Below, piece by piece: positions 17,027 to 27,806 of a DNA stretch of 64,000 nt (the first letter of the stretch is position 1; each line of letters opens with the position of its first letter). Origin of the DNA: Risungbinella massiliensis (GTDB taxonomy: Bacteria > Bacillota > Bacilli > Thermoactinomycetales > Thermoactinomycetaceae); assembly GCF_000942395.1 (NCBI RefSeq), contig NZ_LN812103.1, forward strand, positions 62,001 through 126,000. The letters are read 5' to 3'. Position numbers and translations under genes: made by a program. Below the pieces are notes generated by a model. It did not search any database, was not told where the DNA came from, and was given only the letters and a program-made list of their open reading frames with translations.

Positions 17027-17550
17027 TGATCGTGCTTTGTCCAGAATGTAGCAAACGTCCGGCTACTATTCACTACACAAAGATTGTAAATGGGCATAAG
17101 ACGGAATATCATCTCTGCGAAGTCTGTGCTCAGGAGAAAGGTGACTATATGTCGCCTTTGGATGATGGTTTCTCTTTTCATCAGTTACTATCGGGCCTGA
17201 TGAATTTGGAGACAATGAATGGCTCACAACCAGCCGCTAGACAACGTGAAGGAATGCAGTGTCCGAATTGCGGTTTAACATATCAACAGTTTAGTAAAAT
17301 TGGGCGTTTTGGGTGTAGTCAATGTTTTCATACATTCCGCGAGCGATTAACACCGCTCCTTAGAAGAATTCATGGACAAACCAAACACCATGGAAAGATC
17401 CCCAATCGTACCAAAGGAAAGTTAAAGCTGAAACGAGATTTATCTCGACTCAAAGAGGAACTGAATCAATGCATCCAACAAGAGGAATTTGAAAAAGCGG
17501 CCAAGATCCGCGATGAAATTCGTTCCATGCAGGATCGCTTAGATTCATAG
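17026..17550 (+). CDS. mcsA: McsA, activator of the McsB arginine kinase
   Basis: Zinc-finger protein needed for McsB activity. 174 aa. Four Cys pairs: CPEC and CEVC in the first 35 residues, CPNC and CSQC around 80-105; a UVR motif closes the chain (ELNQCIQQEEFEKAAKIRDE). ATG 17026 overlaps the ctsR stop; the GTG at 17032 also suits, giving MLCPEC like B. subtilis MICQEC, so the start is uncertain by two codons. Confidence 0.93.
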   Translation: MIVLCPECSKRPATIHYTKIVNGHKTEYHLCEVCAQEKGDYMSPLDDGFSFHQLLSGLMNLETMNGSQPAARQREGMQCPNCGLTYQQFSKIGRFGCSQCFHTFRERLTPLLRRIHGQTKHHGKIPNRTKGKLKLKRDLSRLKEELNQCIQQEEFEKAAKIRDEIRSMQDRLDS

Positions 17551-17562
17551 GAGGGAATGGAG

Positions 17563-18654
17563 ATGTCGCTACATCGCTTCTTGCAAAACGCGATCAGCGA
17601 ATGGATGAGAGTAAAAGGACCAGAATCCGATATTATCTTTAGCAGTCGTATCCGTTTAGCGAGAAATCTCACCGACCTCCCCTTTCCTATGTTGAGTAAT
17701 TCCTCACAGGCGGAGCAAGTGGTAGAGATGGTGGAGGCTGCTTGGAAAGAAGATCCTCCTGAAGTGCTAAAAGATGCCGAATTAGTGCGTATGAAAGATC
17801 TATCGGATCTTGAAAAACGAGTTTTAGTAGAAAAACATCTTATCAGTCCACATCTGGCAGAGGATTCTGAGTATGGTGCAGTGCTACTTAATCAAGATGA
17901 GTCTGTCAGTATCATGTTAAATGAAGAAGATCATATACGAATCCAGTGTCTTTTCCCAGGATTACAGTTAAAACTGGCCGGGAAGCTAGCCAGTGAGCTT
18001 GATGATTGGTTAGAAAGACATCTCAATATTGCTTTTGAAGAAAATTATGGGTATGTAACCAGCTGTCCAACCAACTTTGGTACAGGGATTCGTGCTTCTG
18101 TTATGATTCATCTACCAGCCCTTGCGATGACCCAACAGTTAAATCGTATTTTACCTGCTATCACACAAGTGGGATTAGCTGTACGTGGTATTTATGGAGA
18201 AGGTAGTGAAGCCCTTGGGCAACTTTATCAAGTGTCCAATCAAGTTACGCTAGGCCCTTCAGAAGAGGAAATCCTCGAGAAGTTGGAGGGTGTTGTAGCA
18301 CAGATGATCAATCAAGAAGAAAATGCGCGTGAAAGATTGCGCCAACTCTCTTCTGTGCAGTTAGAAGATCGTTTTTTTCGTGCATTTGGTATTTTACAAC
18401 ATGCACGTGTAATGGATTCCAAAGAAGCGATGAGACGTCTATCTGATGTTCGTTTGGGGATCGATATGGGATTTATTAAAGATCTTCCATCTTCTGTGAT
18501 GAATGAGCTTATGGTAGTGATTCAACCTGGTTTTCTTCAATTGTATGCAGGGGAAAAGTTAGGAGCAGAAGAAAGAGACATGAGACGAGCTGAATTGATT
18601 CGAGAACGAATGCGGATTAACGATTTTCCAGAAGAGTTCGATTCAACAAAGTAA
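17563..18654 (+). CDS. mcsB: Protein arginine kinase McsB
   Basis: Phosphorylates arginines on misfolded proteins and CtsR, marking them for ClpCP. 363 aa, phosphagen-kinase fold. Seen: SSRIRLARNL near residue 28, SIMLNEEDHIRIQCLFPG in the middle, TSCPTNFGTGIRASVMIHLP around 165-185, and the C-terminal RMRINDFPE tail. ATG 17563 lies 7 nt after GGAGGG; ATG 17557 is too close to that site. Cotranscribed with ctsR-mcsA. Confidence 0.95.
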   Translation: MSLHRFLQNAISEWMRVKGPESDIIFSSRIRLARNLTDLPFPMLSNSSQAEQVVEMVEAAWKEDPPEVLKDAELVRMKDLSDLEKRVLVEKHLISPHLAEDSEYGAVLLNQDESVSIMLNEEDHIRIQCLFPGLQLKLAGKLASELDDWLERHLNIAFEENYGYVTSCPTNFGTGIRASVMIHLPALAMTQQLNRILPAITQVGLAVRGIYGEGSEALGQLYQVSNQVTLGPSEEEILEKLEGVVAQMINQEENARERLRQLSSVQLEDRFFRAFGILQHARVMDSKEAMRRLSDVRLGIDMGFIKDLPSSVMNELMVVIQPGFLQLYAGEKLGAEERDMRRAELIRERMRINDFPEEFDSTK

Positions 18655-18822
18655 GTAAATGTAAGTTCTTAAGAGTTTTTGTAAGAAATGTAGAGTAAGT
18701 TGTATCCTTTGCTCCCAACCATATGCTCTTTTGACATAGAGAACCGAAACCGGAGGCTGGCTTAGGGTTTGGTAGGATGAAGACAACAACTCTAACAGAT
18801 AAAACTAGTGAGGTGGCTACCT

Positions 18823-21264
18823 ATGATGTTTGGTCGTTTTACCGAGCGTGCGCAAAAAGTACTCGCATTGGCGCAAGAAGAGGCAGTTCGGTTGGGTCAT
18901 AGCAACATTGGGACAGAACACATCTTGCTTGGACTTGTACGTGAGGGAGAAGGAATAGCTGCAAAGGCATTGATTGCTTTGGGGCTAGGACTAGAAAAAA
19001 TTCAAAATGAAGTGGAGACATTAATTGGACTGGGTGGCACGCAACCAACCAATATTGCTTACACTCCACGTGCAAAAAAAGTGATTGAACTCTCCATGGA
19101 CGAAGCAAGAAAGCTAGGTCATACCTATGTAGGAACAGAACACATCTTGCTTGGGCTGATTCGCGAAGGCGAAGGTGTAGCAGCGAGAGTTTTAAATAAC
19201 TTAGGAGTAAGCTTAAACAAAGCGCGCCAACAAGTGTTACAACTTCTTGGTAGCAGTGAGTCAGTCTCCAATCAAACAGGCTCTCACGCGAACGCAAATA
19301 CCCCTACGTTGGATAGTTTAGCACGCGACCTAACCCAACAAGCCAAAGATGGAAATGTAGATCCTGTCATTGGACGTAGCAAAGAGATTGAACGGGTGAT
19401 TCAAGTTCTCTCCCGTCGTACCAAGAATAACCCAGTTCTCATTGGGGAACCAGGTGTTGGGAAGACGGCTGTGGCGGAGGGCCTAGCACAACGTATTGTG
19501 GAAGGGGAGATCCCAGAGACACTACGTGCGAAGCGGGTTATGACGCTGGATATGGGGACAGTAGTTGCTGGAACTAAATATCGTGGAGAATTCGAAGATC
19601 GTCTGAAAAAAATTATGGATGAGATTCGTCAAGCAGGGAATATTATTCTCTTTATTGATGAACTTCATACTTTGATTGGTGCTGGGGGAGCTGAAGGGGC
19701 GATTGATGCTTCTAATATCCTGAAACCTGCACTTGCAAGGGGAGAGCTTCAATGCATCGGGGCTACTACCTTAGACGAGTACCGCAAGTATATTGAAAAA
19801 GATGCTGCGCTTGAGCGTCGTTTCCAACCGATTACTGTGAACGAGCCGAGTGCAGAGGAAGCGATTTTGATTCTGCAAGGTTTACGAGATCGTTATGAAG
19901 CGCATCACCGTGTGAAAATTACCGATGAGGCAATTGAGCAGGCGGTGAAACTATCAGATCGTTATATCACGGATCGATATCTTCCTGATAAAGCGATTGA
20001 TCTCATTGATGAAGCAGCTTCCAAAGTTCGTCTTTCTTCCTACACTGTTCCATCTGATGTAAAAGATTTGGAACAAAAGTTGGAAGAGGTTAAGAAAGAA
20101 AAGGATGCTGCGGTACAAAGCCAAGAATTCGAAAAAGCTGCTTCCTTACGTGATCGAGAACAAAAGTTGCGAGAAGAGCTAGAGATTACACGCAACCAAT
20201 GGAAACAAGATCAAGGAAAAAGCGACTACGAAGTAACGACGGAAGATATTGCGGATGTGGTTTCCAACTGGACTGGTGTTCCTGTTGTAAAACTAGCAGA
20301 GGAAGAATCTGCCCGACTCTTGAATATGGAGAATATCTTGCATAATCGAGTGATTGGACAGGATGAAGCCGTTGTATCTGTTGCACGTGCAATTCGTCGT
20401 GCACGTGCAGGTCTCAAAGATCCGAAGCGCCCAATTGGTTCCTTTATCTTCCTAGGGCCTACGGGTGTCGGAAAAACAGAGCTCGCACGCGCCTTGGCGG
20501 AATCGATGTTTGGTGATGAAGATGCGATGATCCGTATCGACATGTCCGAATACATGGAGAAACATACGACCAGTCGTCTGGTTGGATCTCCGCCAGGATA
20601 TGTAGGCTATGATGAAGGTGGTCAACTGACCGAAAAGGTTCGTCGCAAACCTTACTCTGTTGTTCTGTTTGACGAGATCGAAAAAGCACACCCAGAAGTC
20701 TTTAACGTACTTTTGCAGGTGTTAGAAGATGGTCGACTAACAGATGGAAAAGGTCGTACAGTGGACTTCCGTAATACCATCATCATCATGACATCCAATG
20801 TGGGAGCTTCTACAATCAAACGTGGTGCTCGTCTAGGATTTACTGTGGGTGATACCAGTAAAGACGAGTATGAACAAATGAAAGAAAACGTGATGGGTGA
20901 ACTGAAAAAAGCATTCCGTCCAGAGTTCTTGAACCGGATTGATGATGTAATTGTTTTCCATTCCTTGAAAGAAGAGCATTTGCAAGAGATCGTGACGTTG
21001 ATGTCCGATGAACTTCGCAAGCGTCTTTCGGAGCAAGGGATTGAGCTTCATTTAACCGACGAAGCCAAAAAACATTTAGCGAAAGCCGGTTTTGATCCAC
21101 AATTTGGTGCGCGTCCTCTACGTAGAGCGATTCAGAAGAATGTAGAAGATCGTCTTTCTGAAGAGCTTCTCCGAGGGAATATCGCACATGGTGATGCGGT
21201 AGTGATTGATAAAAAGAATGACGAACTAGTTGTGGAAAAGGTAACAGAACGAACTACTACCTAA
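18823..21264 (+). CDS. clpC: ATP-dependent Clp protease ATPase subunit ClpC
   Basis: Hexameric AAA+ unfoldase that feeds ClpP. 813 aa. Two Clp-N repeats (1-145, with GTEHILLGL twice), first ATPase with GEPGVGKTA, a UVR-like middle segment ([19 protein letters not shown]), second ATPase with [11 protein letters not shown] and [14 protein letters not shown]. Start [14 protein letters not shown] as in B. subtilis; GAGGTGG upstream. The 168-nt gap after mcsB is long for this operon and holds a lone TTGACA with no -10 box at the right distance. Confidence 0.97.
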   Translation: MMFGRFTERAQKVLALAQEEAVRLGHSNIGTEHILLGLVREGEGIAAKALIALGLGLEKIQNEVETLIGLGGTQPTNIAYTPRAKKVIELSMDEARKLGHTYVGTEHILLGLIREGEGVAARVLNNLGVSLNKARQQVLQLLGSSESVSNQTGSHANANTPTLDSLARDLTQQAKDGNVDPVIGRSKEIERVIQVLSRRTKNNPVLIGEPGVGKTAVAEGLAQRIVEGEIPETLRAKRVMTLDMGTVVAGTKYRGEFEDRLKKIMDEIRQAGNIILFIDELHTLIGAGGAEGAIDASNILKPALARGELQCIGATTLDEYRKYIEKDAALERRFQPITVNEPSAEEAILILQGLRDRYEAHHRVKITDEAIEQAVKLSDRYITDRYLPDKAIDLIDEAASKVRLSSYTVPSDVKDLEQKLEEVKKEKDAAVQSQEFEKAASLRDREQKLREELEITRNQWKQDQGKSDYEVTTEDIADVVSNWTGVPVVKLAEEESARLLNMENILHNRVIGQDEAVVSVARAIRRARAGLKDPKRPIGSFIFLGPTGVGKTELARALAESMFGDEDAMIRIDMSEYMEKHTTSRLVGSPPGYVGYDEGGQLTEKVRRKPYSVVLFDEIEKAHPEVFNVLLQVLEDGRLTDGKGRTVDFRNTIIIMTSNVGASTIKRGARLGFTVGDTSKDEYEQMKENVMGELKKAFRPEFLNRIDDVIVFHSLKEEHLQEIVTLMSDELRKRLSEQGIELHLTDEAKKHLAKAGFDPQFGARPLRRAIQKNVEDRLSEELLRGNIAHGDAVVIDKKNDELVVEKVTERTTT

Positions 21265-21276
21265 TCCATTTTCAAA

Positions 21277-21305
21277 GAAGACTCTCCTATATGGAGGGTC
21301 TTTTT
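21277..21305 (+). terminator. Terminator of the ctsR-clpC operon
   Basis: GACTCTCC (21280-21287) pairs with GGAGGGTC (21293-21300), extended by AAGA/TCTT type pairs, with T5 at 21301-21305. Confidence 0.87.
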
Positions 21306-21347
21306 CTTTATCTCATATCTTATTGGGAGTAATAGGAAAAATTAATT

Positions 21348-21356
21348 TGCTATAAT
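21348..21356 (+). promoter_or_regulatory. Extended -10 promoter of radA
   Basis: TGC-TATAAT at 21348-21356 is a consensus extended -10 element; no good -35 is seen. It is 37 nt before the radA start. Confidence 0.6.
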
Positions 21357-21392
21357 AGAACATATCATTTTCTATAGATTGGGAGACGTACA

Positions 21393-22769
21393 TTGGCAAA
21401 AACGAAAACGAAGTTTGTGTGTCAAGAGTGTGGTTATGAGACGGTCAAATGGATGGGCAAGTGTCCAGGATGTCATACTTGGAACACTTTAGTCGAAGAA
21501 CGAGAGTTTACAAAAGGGGCAGGTTCATCTTCTTTGCGCGGGAAAAGCTCTGGACGTCGAGAGAAAGCATCTCCGATTACACAGGTAGTAAAAAGAGATG
21601 AGACAAGAGCTGATACCGGTATAGAAGAACTAAATCGTGTATTAGGAGGAGGATTAGTCCCAGGTTCCCTTATTTTAGTAGGAGGGGATCCAGGGATCGG
21701 AAAGTCAACACTCCTTTTACAAGCAACGCATCGATTGGCTAGTAAAGGTTATGAGATTCTCTATGTTTCAGGTGAAGAATCGGCAGAACAGATTCGATTA
21801 CGTGCTGAGAGATTAGAGGCACTTCATGAGAATCTATTGGTCGCATCCGAAACCGATTTGACTGCTATTGAAGAATTGATGAACGATACGAAGCCATACC
21901 TGATGGTAATTGACTCGATCCAGACGATGTTTCACCCAGAAGTGACAGCGGCTCCCGGAAGTGTTTCCCAAGTTCGGGAATGCACGGGCCAGTTAATGCG
22001 TTGGGCCAAAGAACAAGGGATTGCTATTATGATTGTAGGGCATGTAACCAAGCAAGGGGCGATAGCAGGGCCTCGAATGTTGGAACATATGGTGGACTCC
22101 GTTCTCTATTTTGAAGGGGAACGTCATAATAGTTATCGAGTTTTACGTGCAGTCAAAAATCGTTTTGGTTCAACCAATGAAATTGGTGTGTTTGAGATGA
22201 AGGAGGAAGGATTAGCAGAGGTAGCGAACCCTTCGGAACTATTTTTAAGTGGCAGGCCAATTGGAGTACCAGGGACATCGGTTGCAGCTAGTATCGAAGG
22301 ATCTCGGCCTGTTTTGGTCGAATTACAAGCATTGGTTGCTCCCACTAGTTTTGCAACTCCAAAGCGAATGGCTACAGGAGTAGATCATCAACGGTTGAGC
22401 ATGATATTAGCAGTACTAGAAAAACGTCTCGGCTTTTTCTTGCAAAATCAAGACGCTTATCTCAATGTAGTGGGCGGAATGAGGATAGACGAACCAGCAG
22501 TCGACCTTGCGATGGCGATCAGTCTTGCCTCCAGTTTTCGGGAAGTGGCGACAGGGAATAAAGATCTATTTATCGGAGAAGTAGGTCTAACCGGTGAGGT
22601 ACGTGGTGTTTCCCGAATTGAACAAAGGGTGGCAGAAGCTGCTCAACTCGGTTTTACTAGGGTGATTTTTCCTGAGAAGAATCAGAAAGGATGGAAAGCT
22701 CCTAAAGGAATTGAATGTATTGGGGTTCAGTCCTTACAAGAGGCATTAGAGATTGGCTTAGGAGGATAG
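21393..22769 (+). CDS. radA: DNA repair protein RadA/Sms
   Basis: RecA-like branch-migration helicase of recombinational repair. 458 aa. N-terminal C4 zinc finger ([20 protein letters not shown]), Walker [12 protein letters not shown], the [15 protein letters not shown] motif unique to RadA, and a Lon-like C-terminal domain. Start TTG 21393 with GGGAGA upstream, giving [13 protein letters not shown]. Five bases separate its stop from the disA start. Confidence 0.96.
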   Translation: MAKTKTKFVCQECGYETVKWMGKCPGCHTWNTLVEEREFTKGAGSSSLRGKSSGRREKASPITQVVKRDETRADTGIEELNRVLGGGLVPGSLILVGGDPGIGKSTLLLQATHRLASKGYEILYVSGEESAEQIRLRAERLEALHENLLVASETDLTAIEELMNDTKPYLMVIDSIQTMFHPEVTAAPGSVSQVRECTGQLMRWAKEQGIAIMIVGHVTKQGAIAGPRMLEHMVDSVLYFEGERHNSYRVLRAVKNRFGSTNEIGVFEMKEEGLAEVANPSELFLSGRPIGVPGTSVAASIEGSRPVLVELQALVAPTSFATPKRMATGVDHQRLSMILAVLEKRLGFFLQNQDAYLNVVGGMRIDEPAVDLAMAISLASSFREVATGNKDLFIGEVGLTGEVRGVSRIEQRVAEAAQLGFTRVIFPEKNQKGWKAPKGIECIGVQSLQEALEIGLGG

Positions 22770-22774
22770 AAGTG

Positions 22775-23860
22775 ATGGCTTTGAAAGAAACGGAAAAGGA
22801 TGAACTTGCGATCAATGAGATGTTACGGTGGGTTGCACCAGGAACTGCCTTTCGTGAGGGATTGGATAATGTGTTGAGTGCCAATACGGGAGCGCTTATT
22901 GTAATGGGGTATGATGAAAAAGTGGAGGAGATCGTAGACGGAGGCTTTCATATTAATTGTCCTTATTCCCCCACTTTTCTATATGAATTGGCCAAAATGG
23001 ATGGTGCGATCATCTTAAGTAATGATGGAAAGCGAATTCTCTTTGCCAATGCTCAGTTGGTCCCTCATTCTTCTATTCCAACTAAGGAAACAGGAACAAG
23101 GCACCGCAATGCTCAACGCTGTGCAAAGCAGACTGGGAAACTTGTCGTTTCTATTTCACAACGAAGAAATACCATCACGCTCTATCGTGGTGGTATTCGG
23201 TATGTATTAAAAGATCAACAAATAATATTGTCCAAAGCAAATCAAGCGCTTCAAACCTTGGAAAAGTATCGTACTGTTTTATCTAGAAGCCTGATGAAAC
23301 TAAGTGCATTTGAATTTGAAGAGTTAGTAACCTTGCAAGAGGTTGCTTTTATCCTACAACGAATTGAAATGAATTTACGAGTGATTCGAGAGATCAATCG
23401 TTATGTTCATGAATTGGGTACAGAGGGTCGTTTGGTCAGTATGCAAATGGAAGAACTGATATCCAATTTGGATGAGGAAGCCAGTTTATTTATTCGTGAT
23501 TATAGTAAAGAACCTGGAAATCCAACAGTATCAGATGTTTTTCTACAACTGAAAAAGCTGGACCGAGATGAGTTATTGATCCATCAACAAATTCTACGAA
23601 TTTTAGGGTATCATGGTATTAATGATCCAAGTGAGCATTATGTTTCTTCTAGAGGAAATCGAATCCTCCAAAAAATCCCGAGACTTCCGTATAACATTGT
23701 GCAAAATATGACCAATCATTTTCGTAGTCTTTCGAGGATGGTGGTTGCTACGATTGAAGAATTGGATGAGGTAGAGGGGATCGGAGAAGTACGCGCACGC
23801 AATATCCATGAAGGGTTAAAGCGCATACAAGAACAAGTCTTTATTGACAGACATATGTAA
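22775..23860 (+). CDS. disA: DNA integrity scanning diadenylate cyclase DisA
   Basis: Makes c-di-AMP from two ATP and reports DNA lesions that delay sporulation. 361 aa. DAC domain 1-150 with the catalytic DGA (76-78) and RHR (109-111); helical linker; C-terminal helix-hairpin-helix DNA-binding domain with VEGIGEVRARNIHEGL. ATG 22775 has GGAGGA 8 nt upstream; the longer frame inside radA has no site. Coupled to radA, as in B. subtilis. Confidence 0.96.
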   Translation: MALKETEKDELAINEMLRWVAPGTAFREGLDNVLSANTGALIVMGYDEKVEEIVDGGFHINCPYSPTFLYELAKMDGAIILSNDGKRILFANAQLVPHSSIPTKETGTRHRNAQRCAKQTGKLVVSISQRRNTITLYRGGIRYVLKDQQIILSKANQALQTLEKYRTVLSRSLMKLSAFEFEELVTLQEVAFILQRIEMNLRVIREINRYVHELGTEGRLVSMQMEELISNLDEEASLFIRDYSKEPGNPTVSDVFLQLKKLDRDELLIHQQILRILGYHGINDPSEHYVSSRGNRILQKIPRLPYNIVQNMTNHFRSLSRMVVATIEELDEVEGIGEVRARNIHEGLKRIQEQVFIDRHM

Positions 23861-23960
23861 ATCACCTAGAATGAAACCACTAAATGAATAGTAAAAAAAA
23901 TTCGGACGAAGGAGGCGGGACGAACCGCCTAACGAATCAAATCAGGGGGTTCCCTTACTT

Positions 23961-24671
23961 ATGCTTGCAAGAGCGCTACCTAGTATTTTTACTGTCGGGA
24001 ATCTATTCTTAGGGATTATGGCTATCATACTTGCTGTCCGCGATCGTTGGGACTATGCTGCGATCATGGTAATTATCGGGATGTTGTTAGATGGTCTTGA
24101 TGGCAGAGTAGCTCGTATGTTAAAAACGGAAAGTGAATTTGGGAAAGAACTGGACTCTCTATCGGATGTTATCTCCTTTGGAGTTGCTCCTGCTATTATT
24201 GTTTATGTTGCGGCGTTTGAAAACATGGGGCCAGAAGGATGGTTCTTAACGGCTATTTTTCCTATATGTGGAGCTTTGCGGTTGGCGAGATTTAACGTAG
24301 TACCAAGTGAACCTGGCTATTTTACAGGTTTGCCGATCACGGCAGCTGGCGGGATTTTAGCAACAATGGCTTTATATAATACACGAATTGGAATGTATGG
24401 CCTTATTTTTGGTACATTATTTTTATCCTATCTTATGATTAGTCAAATTAAATACCCAGCGTTTAAACGCATGAAAATTACAAAGAGTGTTTATTGGATA
24501 GCTGGATTGTTTGTGATCGTGGTTGGAGTTGCTGCGATCTACTTCCCACAAGAAATGCCCAAAGTGATGTTTATTCCACTGGTTTTATATGCCTTGTACG
24601 GTTTGAAAAACTCATTGAATCGAAAGAGAAGCTCGGAAGCGACAGAAGAACCAGCAGAAGAACTTAAGTAA
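23961..24671 (+). CDS. pssA: CDP-diacylglycerol-serine O-phosphatidyltransferase
   Basis: Membrane enzyme that makes phosphatidylserine, the precursor of phosphatidylethanolamine. 236 aa, about seven membrane segments. The CDP-alcohol transferase signature DG-x2-GR-x8-G-x3-D-x3-D is present at about 44-69 (DGLDGRVARMLKTESEFGKE then LDSLSD). The ribosome site AGGGGG lies 12 nt from ATG 23961. Its position between disA and the CarD gene differs from B. subtilis; a terminator follows. Confidence 0.9.
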   Translation: MLARALPSIFTVGNLFLGIMAIILAVRDRWDYAAIMVIIGMLLDGLDGRVARMLKTESEFGKELDSLSDVISFGVAPAIIVYVAAFENMGPEGWFLTAIFPICGALRLARFNVVPSEPGYFTGLPITAAGGILATMALYNTRIGMYGLIFGTLFLSYLMISQIKYPAFKRMKITKSVYWIAGLFVIVVGVAAIYFPQEMPKVMFIPLVLYALYGLKNSLNRKRSSEATEEPAEELK

Positions 24672-24691
24672 TGTGATGCATGAAAATAGAG

Positions 24692-24731
24692 GAGCTCTTT
24701 TCGTAAACATTTTTATGGAAAGGGCTCTTTT
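24692..24731 (+). terminator. Terminator after pssA
   Basis: GAGCTCTTTTC (24692-24702) pairs with GAAAGGGCTC (24718-24727), followed by four Ts; the loop is about 15 nt. Confidence 0.75.
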
Positions 24732-24734
24732 CTA

Positions 24735-24763
24735 TTGACGTTGCAATCCCAGTATGCTAATAT
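24735..24763 (+). promoter_or_regulatory. Sigma-A promoter of the CarD-family gene
   Basis: TTGACG (24735-24740) and TAATAT (24758-24763), 17-nt spacer. It lies right after the pssA terminator. Confidence 0.8.
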
Positions 24764-24843
24764 ATTTGTTTTCTTTTCTTGACTATTATGAACGGTTTGT
24801 GATATATTGGAAACTAGATATTGCTCTTTCGGAGGTGGATCAT

Positions 24844-25329
24844 TTGTTCAGTATTGGCGACAAGGTGGTTTACCCTATGCATGGGGCGGGCGTGATTGAG
24901 TCGATTGAAGAGAAAGAGATTCTCGGGGAGCGGCAGCAATATTACGTAATGCGAATGCCGATTGGAGAAATGAAAGTAATGGTACCGTTAAAGGCCGTTA
25001 GCAATCTTGGTCTGCGGGAAGTTGTGGATGAACCGACTGTGCTCGAAGTGTTAGATCGGATGCGTCAGTCGGAAATGGAGGATTCTACCAATTGGAATCG
25101 TCGCTATCGTGCCAATATGGACAAAATGAAGAGCGGGGATATCTATGAAGTGGCTGATGTAGTATGCTCTTTGATGTTGCGCGATGAAGAGAAAGGTCTC
25201 TCTACAGGAGAGCGAAAGATGCTAGATAATGCCAAACTAATCTTAGTAAGTGAACTTGCCCTGGCTCGGGATCTAGAAGAGCAAGAGGCATACAATCTAA
25301 TAGATGCAATTATTTCCACTAGCACCTGA
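24844..25329 (+). CDS. CarD/CdnL-family transcription regulator
   Basis: 161 aa. N-terminal RNA-polymerase interaction domain (1-60: FSIGDKVVYPMHGAGVIE), then a helical C-terminal domain with LREVVDEPTVLEVL, W..RYRANMDK and GERKMLDNAKLILVSELALA as in CarD. These proteins bind RpoB and stabilise open complexes at promoters, including rRNA promoters. Start TTG 24844 with GGAGGTGG upstream; the ATG-type frame from 24754 lies over the -10 box and is rejected. Confidence 0.93.
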   Translation: MFSIGDKVVYPMHGAGVIESIEEKEILGERQQYYVMRMPIGEMKVMVPLKAVSNLGLREVVDEPTVLEVLDRMRQSEMEDSTNWNRRYRANMDKMKSGDIYEVADVVCSLMLRDEEKGLSTGERKMLDNAKLILVSELALARDLEEQEAYNLIDAIISTST

Positions 25330-25398
25330 TTTTCTCTACTATTTATGAACGGAATACGAGAAAAGTATTTTCCTAGATTAACTTTTGGTTTGATTGTC

Positions 25399-25404
25399 TA
25401 TAAT
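25399..25404 (+). promoter_or_regulatory. -10 box of yacL
   Basis: TATAAT at 25399-25404, 48 nt before the start; the -35 is not convincing. Confidence 0.5.
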
Positions 25405-25451
25405 GGGGACATAGACATTTGTTATTGTGTTGAGAGGAGGTGAAGCTCCAA

Positions 25452-26543
25452 ATGATGAAACGAGCTGTTCAACTAGCATTTCTACTAGTAGGTTTCTCAA
25501 CCGGTTACTATTTTGGGGAAAGAATCTTCCGAGCTCTGGAGAGGTCCCTAAACTTTGGAGCCGTTCCAGTGCCGCACTGGATTGGAGCGATTGTAGGTTC
25601 GATTCTGTTCTTCCTCTTAGCTCTTCGTTTTTCGGACGAAGTAGTTAGTTGGATTAAATGGTTTGAAGAAAGACTGGTGAAAATGCCAATAGCGGATGGG
25701 CTATCTGGTGCGTTAGGGCTGATTTTCGGACTGATTATCGCTTTTCTTATTCAGCAACCTATCTCCCAATTACCGATCCCTGGAGTTTCACAGATCTTAC
25801 CTTTTTTGGTCTCAGGTCTTCTGGGCTATCTTGGGTTTAGTGTAGGTTATAAGAAACGAGACGAACTTATTTCTATCTTTACTTTAGGTAGACAAGGAAA
25901 AGAATCTCGTAAGAAAGAGAACAAAGAGAGTACTAATGTGCCTAAAATTCTAGATACGAGTGTCATTATTGACGGTCGTATCGCAGATATTTGCCGGACA
26001 GGCTTTCTAGAAGGAACGCTAGTGATTCCAAGTTTTGTGTTGGAGGAACTTCAGCATATTGCGGATTCTTCCGATGTATTGAAACGTAACCGAGGTCGTC
26101 GTGGTTTGGATATTTTGAACAAGATCCAAAAAGAACTACAAGTGAAAGTTCTAATCTATGAAGGCGATTTTGAGGAAGTATCCGAAGTAGATAGCAAGCT
26201 GGTAAAACTAGCAAAAGTTTTATCAGGAAAAGTGGTTACCAATGATTTTAACCTAAATAAGGTGTGTGAATTACAAGGAGTACATGTTCTTAACATCAAT
26301 GATCTGGCTAACGCAGTGAAACCAGTTGTCTTGCCAGGGGAAGAGATCAATGTACAAGTGATCAAAGATGGAAAAGAGCATGGACAAGGGGTCGCCTACT
26401 TAGATGATGGGACGATGATTGTTATTGAAGGTGGTCGGGAGTACATTGGAGAGCATATTGATGTATTGGTTACCAGTGTGCTACAAACATCAGCAGGTAG
26501 AATGATCTTCGCCAAACCAAAACTTTTAGAAAAAGCACTTTAA
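25452..26543 (+). CDS. yacL: PIN/TRAM-domain membrane protein, YacL family
   Basis: 363 aa. Four membrane segments in the first 145 residues, then a PIN nuclease-like domain (about 165-280) opening with ILDTSVIIDGRIADI and holding acidic residues (DFNLNKVCELQGV), then a C-terminal TRAM domain. Thought to act on RNA at the membrane; exact substrate unknown. ATG 25452 follows AGGAGGTG by 9 nt. It is the usual neighbour of ispD in Bacilli. Confidence 0.93.
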   Translation: MMKRAVQLAFLLVGFSTGYYFGERIFRALERSLNFGAVPVPHWIGAIVGSILFFLLALRFSDEVVSWIKWFEERLVKMPIADGLSGALGLIFGLIIAFLIQQPISQLPIPGVSQILPFLVSGLLGYLGFSVGYKKRDELISIFTLGRQGKESRKKENKESTNVPKILDTSVIIDGRIADICRTGFLEGTLVIPSFVLEELQHIADSSDVLKRNRGRRGLDILNKIQKELQVKVLIYEGDFEEVSEVDSKLVKLAKVLSGKVVTNDFNLNKVCELQGVHVLNINDLANAVKPVVLPGEEINVQVIKDGKEHGQGVAYLDDGTMIVIEGGREYIGEHIDVLVTSVLQTSAGRMIFAKPKLLEKAL

Positions 26544-26620
26544 ATATGGTGTTACTAGCCCGTGGTGGGATTTTTCTACCTGCGGGCATTGTTCTGTTTG
26601 GGAAAGGGGATACAACCAAC

Positions 26621-27316
26621 GTGAGCGTAGGGGTTGTCATTCCAGCCGCTGGACTAGGAAAGCGGATGGGGACAAAAGAGAGTAAACAGTTTCTAGAGTT
26701 AGATGGACAGCCAATATTGTTACATACTTTATTTCTGTTTGACCAACAACCTGAGATAACAGAAATTGTGCTGGCGGTTCGGGAAGAAGAACAAGAACGT
26801 GTATATCAAATGGTTACAGAAGCTGGGCTTCGAAAAGTGACAAAGATAGTAGTAGGTGGTAAGGAGAGGCAAGATAGTGTCTATCAGGGTCTATTAGCAT
26901 GTGAGACGGAATATGTTCTCGTGCATGATGCAGTAAGGCCATTTGTGGAGCCTGAGCGTCTCCAACAGCTTATTTCAGTCGTTCGAGAAAAGGATGCGGC
27001 AATCCTGGCTGTTCCAAGTAAAGATACGATTAAAGAAGTGCACGAGGGAGTGGTGACCAATACACCAGATCGGGCCTTTCTTTGGAATGTTCAAACCCCT
27101 CAAGCTTTTCGCCGTTCGCTTTTGATTGAAGCTAATCATCATGCTGGGCAACAACAACTTGCTGTGACAGATGATGCTTCTATCATGGAACATTACGGTC
27201 ATCCAGTAACAGTGGTGATGGGAAACTATCATAACATCAAGATCACAACCACAGAAGATCTTATCTATGCCAAAGCGATCTTGGATTCAAGACAAGTGGG
27301 GGAGATAACTAGATGA
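26621..27316 (+). CDS. ispD: 2-C-methyl-D-erythritol 4-phosphate cytidylyltransferase
   Basis: Third step of the MEP isoprenoid pathway: forms CDP-methylerythritol. 231 aa from the GTG at 26621, a normal length. Seen: [20 protein letters not shown] (CTP loop), [10 protein letters not shown] and [19 protein letters not shown] lies 10 nt upstream. The longer frame from 26546 adds 25 residues that do not resemble the family. It overlaps ispF by 4 nt. Confidence 0.94.
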   Translation: MSVGVVIPAAGLGKRMGTKESKQFLELDGQPILLHTLFLFDQQPEITEIVLAVREEEQERVYQMVTEAGLRKVTKIVVGGKERQDSVYQGLLACETEYVLVHDAVRPFVEPERLQQLISVVREKDAAILAVPSKDTIKEVHEGVVTNTPDRAFLWNVQTPQAFRRSLLIEANHHAGQQQLAVTDDASIMEHYGHPVTVVMGNYHNIKITTTEDLIYAKAILDSRQVGEITR

Positions 27317-27786
27317 TCAGAATTGGACAAGGTTATGACGTGCATCAGTTGGTGGTAGATCGACCGCTTATTATTGGTGGGATTGAAATTCCGTATGAGA
27401 AGGGGCTACTAGGTCACTCGGATGCGGATGTCTTGCTACACACTATTACAGATGCTATATTAGGAGCACTTGCACTAGGGGATATTGGAAAACATTTCCC
27501 AGACACAGACCCCGAATGGAAAGGTGCTGATAGTGCCAAATTGCTTGCAGCTGTTTGGGGAATGGTTCGAGATAGAGGTTACCGTCTAGGTAATTTAGAC
27601 GCAACCATTATTGCTCAAAAACCAAAGATGGCTCCACATATTCCAGCAATGCGAAAGAGAATCGCGGAATTATTAGATGCTGAATTAGATCAAATCAATG
27701 TGAAAGCGACAACGACCGAGCAATTAGGTTTTACAGGACGAGGCGAAGGAATTGCATCTATGGCGGTTGTTTTGTTGCAAAAATAA
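27313..27786 (+). CDS. ispF: 2-C-methyl-D-erythritol 2,4-cyclodiphosphate synthase
   Basis: Fifth step of the MEP pathway. 157 aa. Seen: [11 protein letters not shown] (metal-binding Asp-His), [30 protein letters not shown] and [17 protein letters not shown] overlaps the ispD stop, a conserved arrangement that couples the two proteins. Confidence 0.97.
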   Translation: MIRIGQGYDVHQLVVDRPLIIGGIEIPYEKGLLGHSDADVLLHTITDAILGALALGDIGKHFPDTDPEWKGADSAKLLAAVWGMVRDRGYRLGNLDATIIAQKPKMAPHIPAMRKRIAELLDAELDQINVKATTTEQLGFTGRGEGIASMAVVLLQK

Positions 27787-27806
27787 ATATTCGGAGGTAC
27801 CAAGCG

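Noticed and set aside
20186-21187. Overlapping minus-strand open frames in clpC
   Set aside because: Shadows of a highly conserved gene; none has a sensible start or composition.
22715-22774. 20-codon upstream extension of DisA
   Set aside because: It lies inside radA without a ribosome site; ATG 22775 has GGAGGA and gives the usual length.
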